The position numbers were made by a program, and so were the translations under genes. Positions 11,087-22,527 of a DNA stretch of 64,000 nucleotides are shown here, piece after piece. This DNA comes from Anaeramoeba flamelloides (Eukaryota; Metamonada; Anaeramoebidae), in NCBI GenBank assembly GCA_027625915.1, contig JANTQA010000051.1, positions 6,696,501 through 6,760,500 on the forward strand, in the 5' to 3' direction. Within the stretch, counting starts at the first letter, position 1, and each line of letters starts with the position of its first letter. Under the pieces are notes generated by a model. That model saw only the letters and a program-made list of their open reading frames with translations. It did not search any database and had not been told where the DNA came from.

Positions 11087-11601
11087 GGTTTACAATCCCT
11101 GAAATTTGAAAAAATATTATATTACGAAGGGTGTAGTGACTTGTTAATTTGGTTCTTAGCTGATCGATCTTGGATTTGGTATGAGTTTTAAAAGTGGTTC
11201 AAAACGGCACTTTTTGACAATTTATTTTTTTTTTTTCCGAAATCCAAATTGAAGAGTGTAGGATTAATAGATTGGTACTTAAGTTATAAAAAAATGTGGT
11301 TTTATTTGGTGCTTTTAAAAACAAAAATTTTTTTAATTAAGTTAATTGACAAAAAAATATTTAAAAATTTCAATCAACAACACACAAACCACATTTTTTT
11401 ATAACTTAAGTACCAATCTATTAATCCTACACTCTTCAATTTGGATTTCGGAAAAAAAAAAAATAAATTGTCAAAAAGTGCCGTTTTGAACCACTTTTAA
11501 AACTCATACCAAATCCAAGATCGATCAGCTAAGAACCAAATTAACAAGTCACTAAACCCTACGTAATATAATATTTTTTCAAATTTCAGGGATTGTAAAC
11601 C
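11087..11601. mobile_element. TTAA-flanked foldback element, family C copy 2 (best preserved)
   Basis: 515 bp. Left end GGTTTACAATCCCTGAAATT and right end AATTTCAGGGATTGTAAACC are exact inverse copies, between TTAA at 11083-11086 and 11602-11605. The two arms stay almost perfectly complementary for roughly 220 bases around a short A/T-rich centre, so the transcript or single strand would form one long hairpin. The high arm identity suggests a young insertion. Confidence 0.85.
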
Positions 11602-11605
11602 TTAA

Positions 11606-12719
11606 TAGAATTTTCTTCGAAAGAAATTCTAATTTGTACTTTCCAAGAATATGTTTGGATTTTTTTTAAGATATATCCTAGACTGTTAATTTCAAAATAA
11701 AAAGATGAAAATTTTCATTCATCTTTCCAAAATAATCCCAAGAATATAAAAAAAATATAAACGTTCCCATTTCTAAAAAAGGAAAATTAAGAGTCTAAGC
11801 TTTTCTTTAGCGATTATTAAATTTTACAAGTTGGAAACTAACATCGTTTTATAAAATCTTTTTTTGGAAAGCTCTATGAAAATTTTGTTCCTTTTATTTT
11901 TCAACAAATAGTATGATACACTCGCCCAAAAAGGATGTTAGGTTAAAGAATATTCAAAAAAACTAATCAGACGAAATTTTATTCATTTGAAAAACAAAAT
12001 ATCAGAAAAATAAATAATGAAAATAAAATAATGAAAATAAAATACCAAAGTCTTCAATTCAAAAAGGGTAATAAAAAGGCTAAAAGAATTTCATGATAGA
12101 TTGAATCATTGTTAATTTTGTTCAAGTTTAAAACCTCATTATTGACAGCTGATTGAAACAATTGTTCCCTTTTTTGTAATTACTATGGTCCAGAAACTTT
12201 AAACTTTGTATTGTCAAGAAATACAAAAGATATCCAAGTTAACCTTTCAAACTTGGATTATTTTATGATTATAAATGTTAAAAATAAATTTCAAATTTTG
12301 TAATGTCAATTTTTGGAACATTTGAACAAACTGTCGAGAAATAATAAATTTCTTGGAGAAGGATTTGATATAATTAAATTGAAGAAGAATATTTGGAAGA
12401 AATTATTTTGGAATATAATTTTTAATTCTTTAAATTAAAAACCTATAACTATAAACTCGCCACTTAAGATAGAAACCAACTCAGGGTTGAAAGGGTTGAT
12501 AATATTCAAAAAAAATTCATCATAAATTCATTATCTAAAATAACAATCAAACTGAAAAAATTGATAAATGAGAGTTTAAGGTTAAGACAGAGAAAACTTA
12601 CCACTGTGTTTATCTTAAAATCTATGAGCCTGGAAAATTCATTTTCCTGTTTTTTTCATTTATTCGTTTCTTCACAAACCAATTTTTATTCTCAGAAGGA
12701 TCGAAAATAAAATCAAAAA
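11606..12719. other. Intergenic before the MAPKK gene
   Basis: A/T-rich sequence with no repeats or frames that I can support. It should hold the promoter of the MAPKK gene, but no element stands out. Confidence 0.4.
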
Positions 12720-14516
12720 ATGTCACGATTTAGGAACAAGAAAAAAAGACCATCGTTTTCAATTACAATACAGGTACCCAAAGAAAAAGAAGAAAAGGAA
12801 GGAATTACAATGTAATATTTCATCCAATAACCTTTTTTTTTTTTTTTTATTGTTCTTTTTCCAATCGGAGCGTTTTCCAAAAAAATAAACAATAAACAGA
12901 AAACAATAATCAACAAAAAGAAAGAAGGATCAAACCATTTAAACACCAGAAAGGTTCTTCTTGAAAAAACTTGTCAAAAGAAAAAACAGTGTGTCACTCA
13001 GCAAAGAACTTCTTGTTTGAGACATACAAAAAAAAAAGAATAAAAAAAAATTATTTTCAAAAATCTCCCTTTTCAAGAATTGGAAAAATTAATTTTTGCA
13101 CAAGTTGGTTGTAAACACCTGACTGTTTTAATAAAGAAACATTTAATAATTTGGCACAATTTTTTCTTTTCTTTGTAAATAAAAATTTTTTTTCAAAACA
13201 ACAAAATCTAAAACATTAAACATTAAACACCAAACACCCAACACCAAACCAAAAAACAAAAAACACAAAATAAAAACCCAACAAAACAAAACAAATAAAT
13301 TCCACCAAAACATAAAAAACAAAATAAAAAAACTACAAAACATTAAAAATAAAATGAACCATAAAGTTCAAATACTGGGACTTTAAAAGATGGAGATTTG
13401 CGTATTAGCAAAAGAGGGATTATTATCAATAACGAAAACCTCAACAAAAACAATAACAATGAAAAAGATAAAGAAAAAATCCAGCCTGTTTTAGATAAGG
13501 TTCAAAACACTTTAACTGAGACATTTGGAGATGGCAAGGGAATTAAAATAAAACTTGAAGATTTAACAGATCACGTTGTGCTGGGCCAAGGGGCAAGTGG
13601 AGTTGTTCAAAGGGTTGTCCACGAGCCAACGTCGTCTGTCCTTGCGCTGAAATCCATCAAATACGATTCCTCAAGCACAAAAAAGTCGAAGCAAATTATC
13701 CAAGAGCTAAGGATCTGCTTTAAGGTTTCAAGCCCGTTTATTGTTGCGCCATATGCTGCGTTTTTCGACGAGGGAAACATCCACATTGTTCTCGAGTACA
13801 TGGACGCAGGCACCCTCGAGACCCTCTTGAAAAAATGTGGGACGATACCGGAAAAGATTCTGGGAAAAATTGCATCACAGGTGCTCCAGGGCTTTGTCCA
13901 CCTCCACGATGAGCACCATCTGATCCACCGTGACATTAAGCCCTCAAATTTGCTACTCACGCGCGGTGGCACGTGCAAAATCTCTGATTTTGGGGTTTCC
14001 TCAAAGGAGCTCATTAGTACCATCAAGCAAGCCGAGACTTGGGTTGGCACCGTGACATATATGTCCCCAGAGAGGATCCGTGGCCAGCCCTATTCCTTTA
14101 ATTCGGACCTCTTTTCCCTGGGCCTCACGCTGATTGAACTCGCCACAGGCAAATTCCCCATGCCCGTGGAAATCCAGAAGAACAAAGTAACCTTTTGGGA
14201 CCTCATGAACTACATCACAAACGAGCCCTCCCCTACCCTCGATCGAAACAAATTTTCAGATAAATTCGCAGACTTTGTCGACAAATGCTTAATCAAAGAT
14301 CCTGAAAAGAGACCCGAAGCTTCGACTTTAATAAAGCATTCCTGGATCAAAAAACATTCTTGCAATGAAGAAAATTCTACACTAAGAAGATATCTGAAAA
14401 AAAATCTCCCCAGTGTGAAAAAGAAGAAAAAAAAAAAGAAGAAAAAGAAGAAAAAGAAGAAGAAAAATGATAAAAATAACGAAAATGAAAAAGAAAAAGA
14501 AAGCCAAAAAAAATAA
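12720..14516 (+). CDS. MAP kinase kinase (MEK/STE7 family)
   Basis: The main exon runs 13367-14516. Its first codons (SNTGTLKDGDLRISKRG) match the pre-kinase motif of plant and amoebal MKKs, and an AAAG acceptor precedes them. The kinase domain shows the Gly loop GQGASGVV, Lys in ALKSIKYD, HRDIKPSNLL, DFGVSS, an activation loop with several Ser/Thr, and GTVTYMSPERI in place of APE: a dual-specificity MAPK kinase. A likely first exon is 12720-12773 (MSRFRNKKKRPSFSITIQ, then GTACCC donor), an N-terminal basic stretch as in MEK docking sites. Its phase 0 end does not fit the acceptor at 13366, so a small middle exon is missing from my model. The C-terminus is a long Lys run followed by Lys/Asn/Glu. 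The kinase core is about half G+C, unlike every other gene here. Confidence 0.85.
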
Positions 14517-15977
14517 ACTTTGATGAAAAAAAAAAAAAAAAACAATCACATAATTAAGAATTAGATTCTTTTTTTTTTTTATTATCTATATTATTTATTT
14601 TTTAATTTAATTTAATCATTATTTCTCTATTAGAGATCTTGTTTTATATATATATATATGTATGTACATATGTAGGTGTGTATGTGTGTGTGTATGTATG
14701 TATATATAATATAAATATTCGTATTTAATATTAGGTTTTTTTATCTTGTTTGTGTGTGTTACATTTTTTTTTTTTCATTAGAGTAAACTGAAAAAATGAG
14801 GAGGGCTTGATTGAGAAAAAAAATATATAATTTTCCTTTTTTGATCGAAACTCGATTTCAAAATTTTTAATACACCCAAATTCAATTTTTGAAAAAAAAA
14901 AAATCTTATTTAATCAATTCTCAAAGAAATACCAAATTATAACCATTTCCATGAATTAGAATGTTAACACTTGTTGATAAATTACAATAACTACAAAAAA
15001 AAAATAAATAATTATCAATACTAATAAATTATCGGTGTGTTAAAAAATTTTGGAGATGGGATAACAAAAAAATCTCATTGGTAAATTTGTTATAATTTAA
15101 AACGGATTATTGATAGATCAAATGGTAAGATACCATCAATTTATTTTTTATGGGTTTTTCTATTTGGAATAACACACTACTTTAACTTAATAACAAATTT
15201 TCAAAAGAATGATTGATTAAAAGAAATGGGTTAAATAATTGAAAAAATGTAATGAAAAAAAAATAACATAAGAAGATAAAATGATTTTTATATTTGAGAA
15301 AAATCAAAATTATTTCTAATTTAATTGAAATTGTTTTGTTGTGATTCTTTAACTGTTTTAACTGCGTGGAAAATTTTAAATTTGAATTTATTTTAAATTG
15401 TTTTATTATCTGAAATTGAAAACGTGTAAAATTGTTTCAATAGGAACAAATAATGACTTTAGAAACTGTAATTTATATATTGAAGTGACTAGACACTCAA
15501 AAAAATCGATTTTGAAAAAATAACCATAAAGTTGTTATTTTAATGTGGTTTTCAATAATAATTTCAAATTTGAATAAAGATATAATATGAATCAACTTTT
15601 TACTGAAAGTTGAAATTTATCTTTAAAAAAATAAATACACCTTAATGATTTGTGAAAGGTTATCACTAAATTTTTCTGTATTAATTTTTTACATTAATAA
15701 TTAACATTAATAAATTATTCAATTTTTTATTGAGTTTAACTTTTATTATTGGGAATTTAGTTGATTATTATGAAATTCTTTTTTTTTACTAATTTTGAGA
15801 GAAATAATAAAATTTTAAATTATTTCATCTAGTATCTTTAGAACTCATAAAAAATCACAATTTTATTTTTATTATATTGATTCTAAAATCTAACTTTCAA
15901 TTTATTGAATATATAAACCTTTTTATCTTAATTTTGTGTTTTTTTTTTTTTTTAAAACATGCTTTATTTCAAGGATA
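14517..15977. other. Intergenic with microsatellite and repeat K
   Basis: A TA/TG/TATG microsatellite fills about 14645-14712. Bases about 15030-15200 are a plus-strand copy of repeat K (GGTGTGTTAAAAAATTTTGG ... GGTAAGATACCATCAAT), matching 47855-48160 and, inverted, 4430-4570. Otherwise nothing seen. Confidence 0.45.
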
Positions 15978-16405
15978 AATTACGGTCTTTCCAAATCTAC
16001 CATAAAATTTTAACTAAAACACAATTGATTTTTCTATTCTTATTTTCTATTTTCAAAAATTCGAAATAAAAGTGATTATTCCAAAAAATTTCAATAAATG
16101 AGCTATTATTCAAATTTTTGAAACATTAAAAACAAAAAATTGAAAATTCTTGAAGTACTTAAAAATTTTGTTCAAAAAATGGTAAATTTTTAAAGATCAG
16201 TAAATATTGATATTTTTTTTGAACTTCAAGAATTTTCAATTTTTTGTTTTTAATGTTTCAAAAATTTGAATAATAGCTCATTTATTGAAATTTTTTTGGA
16301 ATAATCACTTTTATTTCGGAATTTTTTGAAAATAGAAAATAAGAATAGAAAAATCAATTGTGTTTTATTTTAAATTTTATGGTAGCCTTGGAACGGCTAA
16401 AATAT
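15978..16405. repeat. Long hairpin repeat
   Basis: Two arms (about 15978-16155 and 16224-16405) are close inverse complements, for example CTACCATAAAATTTTAACTA against the mirrored end TTTTAAATTTTATGGTAG, around a loop of about 65 bases. The outermost arms (TTACGGTCTTTCC / GGAACGGCTAA) are less perfect. It has no coding content and no other copy in the window. It is either a foldback MITE or a local inverted duplication. Confidence 0.7.
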
Positions 16406-16678
16406 AAAATTTGAATTCATAAAGTTACGGGTATATTTTCCAACAGAGAAGATGCAATATGTAAATAATAAATGTATTATCAATATAAAGAATATATTCA
16501 AATATTAAACTCTACAGATAATAATAACAGTCTAGCCACAAATGGTACACTTACACTTTTAATAAAATAATTATTTTCTCAATTGGTTTTTATTTATAAT
16601 TTGAAATATTTAAATCTTAACATAATTTTCAAAAAAGGAAATACAAGAAAAAAATCTTAATAATATACTCCATTACAA

Positions 16679-17060
16679 ATGTCAATATTGAATGTTGTAA
16701 AAAATAGAGTTTTTGTAGTTTTCGAGATAAATAAAGAGTTCCATAAATTTATCTATTTTTTTGTAATAGTAAAGATAATATCTGATTTACTTAATAGACT
16801 CATAATAATTATAATTCAAAAATCATTTGGCAAATACCAACCTTTTAATTTTTTAAAACAAATCATTTTTCAAAGAAAGTATTAATACCTACCAAATAAT
16901 TTTATATTGAAAATTCATTCAAGTACAAAAATAAAAGAGGATGTTTTGTTTTCTAATATCAAAATTTGGATAAATACACGAAACTATTTATTTATCTCGA
17001 AAACTGTAACAAATATATTTTTTACAACATTCCACATTTATACTTGTGATATTTTATTTC
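16679..17060. repeat. Foldback repeat
   Basis: Bases from about 16684 (GAATGTTGTAAAAAATA ... AGTTTTCGAGATAAATAAA) recur in inverse orientation ending near 17046 (TTTATTTATCTCGAAAACT ... TTTTTTACAACATTC). Open frames at 16679-16885 and 16907-17110 lie on opposite arms and are by-products. Confidence 0.55.
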
Positions 17061-17162
17061 TGAGAAATAAACATATCATTTTTGAAAGGGCACTCTTTTG
17101 TATTTTTTGAGATTTTAAAGGTTTTTTTTCATTGTAATCATTTTTCAAAAGAGTTTTATTAA

Positions 17163-17924
17163 GGGACGATCGTCTACCGAGGAGAAGCTTAAGATTAAAG
17201 TAAGTTGTTATTGGGTGTAAATTATATTACTGGTTCAAGGTTCATATGTCTCTAAATAATCAATTAGTAGAGTAGTACTATTTGTTGATCAAACCAATTA
17301 AAAAATGATACTTGTATTTGAAAAAACCCAAACAATCTCAGAAAAAAATCTGCATTCTAACATAAATTTGAAGGTTGAATTAACAATATTCAGGTCACAA
17401 AGTTATAAAATATCTTTCTAAAATTTGTGGCGAAATGTAGGTTAGTTGCTAAAAAAATGAATTTTTTTCAAAGATTAAATAATTAACTAATTGATTCTAT
17501 TGACAAATTATTTCTGAAATCTTGGAAATATATTGATGTCACAATTTATTTTTTAAAAAAAGAAACAAAACTAACCAATATTAGGTTTTATGATTGATGA
17601 TTATTGAGTTCATCTTTGAAAGTAAAAAATTAATAAAAATAGTTACTTTGGGAAGTTCTGAATACGAATTATTAAATACTGGAAAACTATACTTTGGGTT
17701 TCTATTTTCAAAATTTGGAAAAGCAAATAAAAAAAATTTTACAACAAAGAATGATAATTTTTAATAGCAATCTTTAGTAAAAAATGTTCTAATTTATTGT
17801 TTAATAAGATTTATAATAGATTTTTTTAGAGTCACAGAAACTATTTGAATCATGGAGCGAATATCTTTTACACCCAATTACAACATACTTTGATTATAGA
17901 GAATTCTATGTTGACACTAATCCC
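17163..17924. mobile_element. TTAA-flanked element, family D copy 1
   Basis: 762 bp. It starts GGGACGATCGTCTACCGAGG after TTAA (17159-17162) and ends GACACTAATCCC before CTAA. Inner terminal repeats share GTTGTTATTGGGTGTAAA and TTTACACCCAATTACAAC. A copy in the opposite orientation lies at 33189-33957 and aligns throughout. No recognisable coding region; non-autonomous. Confidence 0.7.
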
Positions 17925-18885
17925 CTAACAAAGGCAAATTATAAAAATAAGACTTTACAAATATGGAGGGTGATAAAACAACCCCAAATTGGATTAAATT
18001 GAATTAAAACAATTGTTGGCGTCAATAAAAGACCTTTAATTTGTTTATAATTGGTGAAATTTCAGCTTTTTGGAAATATAAAATTCGTAAAGATCACTTT
18101 TTTTTTTTGTGTTTTGGATTTTTTAAAATTTGGAATAGTCTTTAAAACTTTTTTTTTAAATGTTTCTTTTTATGTTGATAATATCAGATTATTTTTTTTT
18201 TTTTTGTTTCTATAATTAAAAAGAAGATCACTTTTGCATTAATTTGTTGAGTTAAAAAATAACACTTTACTATGCATGTAATTTCTGAACAAGTATGAAA
18301 ATTATTTTTTAATATCTTGCTTAAAGTTAATTTAAATATTATAATTTGAAAATTATCAATTACATTTATTTTCATTAATTGATTATTTTTAGTAATCCTA
18401 TTTGTTTGTTGATATGATCTTACTTTCATATGAAAAGATAAAAGTTTCTTATCAGAATTTTATATGATATTTATTTAAAAAAGGGGTTATATGGTATTTA
18501 TGTTTTTTTTTTCTGTTTGATATCTTATTTTCCTCAAGTGATTTAATCCGGACAATATTTGGAAGAAGATAGAATACACATAATTCGATTATATTGTTTA
18601 AAAAATGTTTTAAAGACTTGACAATTTTATATTTTGTTATGTAAATGTGTATTGTTTTTAATAAATAAAATATTTATAATTTTTTATTATTTGTTATAAA
18701 AAGAGAAATTTGTTAGAAATGAATATTAGATAGTTTTTTTCAATATGTATTGATTGTTATCTTTTTTTTGATAAGATCGAAATATATTTATTTAGGTTAG
18801 TTGAATTAGTATTTTCAGAGGAAAAAAATGATCAACTTTTTAGAAAAACCAAGAGACAAAAGGTGGAAAATAAGAAAATAATTAA
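17925..18885. other. Intergenic, nothing recognised
   Basis: A/T-rich sequence between element D and the first tRNA unit. I see no gene, hairpin or repeat that I can support. Confidence 0.4.
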
Positions 18886-18919
18886 ATTATACACTTTAAA
18901 TGAATACTCTCAATGTCTT

Positions 18920-19005
18920 CTCATCATAGCTCAGTTGGTAGAGCGGTTGACTGTAGTGGAATCATTGAAATCAATAGGTCACCTGTTCGAATCAGGTTGA
19001 TGAGA
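18920..19005 (+). tRNA. tRNA-Tyr (GTA) with 13-nt intron, copy 1
   Basis: Full cloverleaf: acceptor CTCATCA/TGATGAG, D arm GCTC-AGTTGGTA-GAGC, anticodon stem GTTGA/TCAAT with loop CTGTAG...A (anticodon GTA at 18953-18955), T arm ACCTG-TTCGAAT-CAGGT, discriminator A. A 13-base intron (18957-18969) interrupts the loop after position 37, the canonical place. Eukaryotic tRNA-Tyr genes usually carry such an intron. A T run about 9 bases downstream is the Pol III terminator. The 86-base gene is identical in all four copies. Confidence 0.95.
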
Positions 19006-19348
19006 ATTTTCTTTTTTTATTCTTTACACGTTGGTTAATAACTTTAAAACTCTTTTTGTTTCTTTTTTATTTTTTAACAAAGAAACAAAAAAAAAAAAAA
19101 GTTGGAATATTTTTTTTACACAGTCATTTTTATTCGATCTTTTTTTTAATATTATTTAAGGTATTCAATTCAACAAAGAGATTGCTTATAATCAAGGTGT
19201 ATTCTAATTGAAATCAAATGAGAATATTCAATATATTTTTATTAACTTATAAAAAATCTGGAAAAAAATCTATTGAATTTCAAAATAAGAACATTTTTGT
19301 TCAAGATCACTTAATTAAAAAATATTTCTTTTTGTAATTGTTTTTTAA

Positions 19349-20571
19349 GCAAGTAAGTACATTTTTCATTTTTTGAGTGCCACCATTTATGTAAACCTGA
19401 ATTCTTCAAATCATTTCTTCTAATGAATATATTGATATTTTAATAAAGACTAGAGTTGTCAGATATCCATAGTATAATATATTTTACAACCAACTAAAAA
19501 AATGGAATTCAAAAAAATGAAAAAGAAAGATCAAAAAAAAATAAATACAAATTATTTATTTCGTGATCTGATCTATAAAATTTTACACAATTACTTCTTC
19601 TTAATTTGTTTTTTTTTTAATTCTTCATGTAAATACTATTACTTGTATAATTTTTGAAAAACAAATTATTTTCTGATTTCGAAATAATTTCCAAAATTAA
19701 TTTAAAAATCCTATCTTCATTTGATTTATCCAATTCTAGTTTGATTGAGGAAATAGGATATTTATTGAATTACTTTTCATCAGAAAAAAAACTTTTTTGG
19801 ACAAATTCGTTTGATTTTCTAATTATTTATTTATCATTAAAATGAGAACTAAAAATAATTCTGAATCTGATTGAATTTTTTTCTAAATTTTTCTTTTTAT
19901 TTTGGTTCGAATATTTTGTAATTGTTTTTCAGATTTTGAGAATTCAACCCCTTTATTTTAATTTTTGAAATAATATTCTTTATTTTGCTTTGGTTTGATA
20001 AAAAATATTTGAAAATTGAATTTTGAAAGCAAATTTGAAACCAAATGTTTTGAAAATAATAATAAATAGTAATTGGGCTAGAACTTCAAGTTTGTAAATT
20101 GTTTAGATTCCTTACCAATTAAGAAGATATTGAAAACCAATTTTCCAAAATATAGGCTTTTATTGATTTTTTGTTTCTATGAATTATTGAGATCAACAAA
20201 TTTATTTGGAAATGTGATCTTTCTAACTTTGTATTATAAAAGAAAATATTACTTTTAAATATATATCTTTTCAGACCTATTTTTTTGGTTTACTCTTTGA
20301 GTAATTTCACTCATTTGTATATACACATTTCTCGATCCAAAAATAAAGTTAAAAAAACTCAAAAATTTAAATAAAAAAATGATCAAAAAAAGAAAAATGA
20401 AATATTAAAGATTGAACTCTGAATTAATTTGGTTCTTTTCACAAATAAATAGTAACAGTGAATGATGTTTTTGGTTTCAAAGTTTCAATATCTTGTGGCA
20501 CACAAAACAATATTTTTCAGTAAGTTTACAAAATGAATAATTTTTAAAAATAGTACATTGTACTTTCTTCC
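19349..20571 (+). mobile_element. TTAA-flanked element, family J copy 1
   Basis: 1,223 bp between TTAA (19345-19348) and TTAA (20572-20575). Left end GCAAGTAAGTACATTTTTC and right end GTACTTTCTTCC-type sequence are imperfect inverted repeats. The sister tRNA unit at about 24455 lacks the insert and keeps a single TTAA at the same place, a paralogous empty site. A second copy lies inverted at 22528-23754. Short frames inside (for example 19654-19845) match no family; non-autonomous or decayed. Confidence 0.8.
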
Positions 20572-20695
20572 TTAAATTACTAAAAAAAATCTTAATAGAA
20601 AAACCAAAATAATGACATTGAAATATTTAAAAAATTAATATTTCGAACTTTCAAAAGTAACTTTTATTCCAAGTTTTTAATTTCAAGAATTAAAA

Positions 20696-21265
20696 TTAAC
20701 AATCCCTGAAATTTGAAAAAATTTTGTGTATTATGTTGGGTGTTTCTACTTGTTAATTTGGTACATAGATGATCGATCTTGAACTTGGTATGGGTTTTAT
20801 TAATGGTATTTTTAAAAAATAAAATTTTGGAAAATTAATTTTTTTTTTCTGAAATCCGAATTGAAGGGTCTAAAATATTTAAATTGAAAGGTAAATAATA
20901 AAATTATGTGATTTTTGGGTTGTAAAATTGAAATTATTTTTTTAGGTTTGGTTTTATTTGGAGTTTGAAAAAAAAAAAAAATTTGTTTGTTTAGTTAATT
21001 GAGTAAAAGGGGAAATAAAGATTTCAATTAACAACCCAAAAATCAAAATTCATTCTTAAAGACCAAATAACATATTGTTCATAGACTGTTCAATTCAGAT
21101 TTTGGAAATAAAAAAAATAAATTCAAAACATGTGCTTTTTTAAAAATACCATTAATAAAATCCATACCAAGTTCAAGATCGATCATCTATGTACCAAATT
21201 ATCAGGTAAACACACCCAACATAATACACAACATTTTTTAAAATTTCAGGGATTGTAAACCTTAA
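20696..21265. mobile_element. TTAA foldback element, family C copy 3
   Basis: Foldback element with left end worn to TTAA-CAATCCCTGAAATTTG and right end TTTCAGGGATTGTAAACC-TTAA. Arms pair through CTTGAACTTGGTATGGGTTTTATTAATGGTATT-type words (about 20788 and 21150). It occupies the same place in its duplicated unit as copy 4 at 27521-28079, so both descend from one insertion before the unit was duplicated. Confidence 0.7.
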
Positions 21266-21399
21266 GTTATAATTATCAACATAAAAAACCTAAAAAATTG
21301 ATTCAAGTAATTTTAAAAATTTAATAACTTTTTTAAAACTTTAATCGAGTTTTTTTCTTAGATAATTAGGAAAAAACATTTTCTATTTTTTTGTTATTG

Positions 21400-21990
21400 T
21401 GATTTAAGGTATGAGTTTGAAATTTCTCTTATTTGTTTTTAGTTTTTTTTTTGATTTGAGAAATAAAACGTAAATTTATGAAATTTTCTGTTTATTTTCC
21501 CTAATTAAAAAAAAACAACAGTTATCTTTTCTTGAGGTTTCTCTTTATTATAAAAATGGATTTATTTTCGTTAGGTTTTTTTTGAGATTTTCTATTTTAT
21601 TTGTCAAGTGTTCTAGGTTTTTTTTACTTTTTGTAATAAATAGAAATTTTTAATAAACTTTCGGTGGATTTCAAAAACTAAAAATAACCTAAGAAAAAAC
21701 TATTGATTTCCGTTAGTTTTTCTTGAGTTTTCTATTTATTTATGAAAATGAATAGATTTTCTTGAGGTTTTTTTTACTTAAGAAATAAACCTTTAATTTA
21801 TCCCAATTTTCTGTTTATTTCAAAAAGCAAAAAAAAACCTAGAAGACCACTCAAATAAAATAGAAAACTCAAAAAAACCTAACTAAAATCAATTGATTTT
21901 TCCAATAAAATAGAAAACCTCAAAAAAACCTAGATACTTAACAGAGAAAATATAAAACATCAAGAAAAAGTTTGTTAGTTTTTTTTTTAA
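21400..21990. repeat. Hairpin repeat F, copy 1
   Basis: Alternating inverse blocks built on AGGTTTTTTTTGAG(A/T)TTTTCTA, TGTTCTAGGTTTTTTTTA and AATAAACAGAAAATT, with their complements (TAGAAAACTCAAAAAAACCTA) in the second half. Related hairpins occur at about 36100-36665, 38637-38860 and 51945-52255. Non-coding. Confidence 0.55.
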
Positions 21991-22527
21991 TTTGTGAAAT
22001 TTAAAGAAAATTTATTTAATTTTATTTTCATTTCAAAAATTAAATAAAAGAACCATTATCTTTGCCAAAATATAAAAAGATTTAGAAAATCAAATATTTT
22101 ACTCTATTCTTATTAATTCTGTACAATAGAGGCACTCTAATACACTTGATGACACTTCCTGAATTCACAAAATTTTTTTTAAAATTTTTTTAAAAGATTC
22201 AAAAATAGTTTTATTATAAAAATTTTTCTATTTTTCTGTTTTCAAAAGGTGGAAGATGTCAAACTTTGAATCTGGTATAGATTTTGGAATACAAAGAAAA
22301 GTGTTTTTTTTATCAAAAATTTTGATTTGTATAAAATTAGAAAAAAAAAATTAACACCTTTTGAAAATTAATATATTGTTATTACAGTTTTATATCAATA
22401 TTGTGGTGTTTTAAGATATTTTTGAGAGTTATAATAATATTTTGAAATAATTGTTGAATATTTATTTATTTAATTTCATTAAAATATAAATTTTTTAGAA
22501 TCAGATTAGACTTTTGATTTTAGTTTT

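Noticed and set aside
13143-13343. Phe/Trp/Val-rich minus-strand frame upstream of the MAPKK main exon
   Set aside because: It comes from A/C-rich low-complexity repeats (AAACACCAAAC type) in the MAPKK intron.
13607-14545. Long minus-strand frames across the MAPKK
   Set aside because: Shadows of the kinase exon; the plus strand carries all the kinase motifs.
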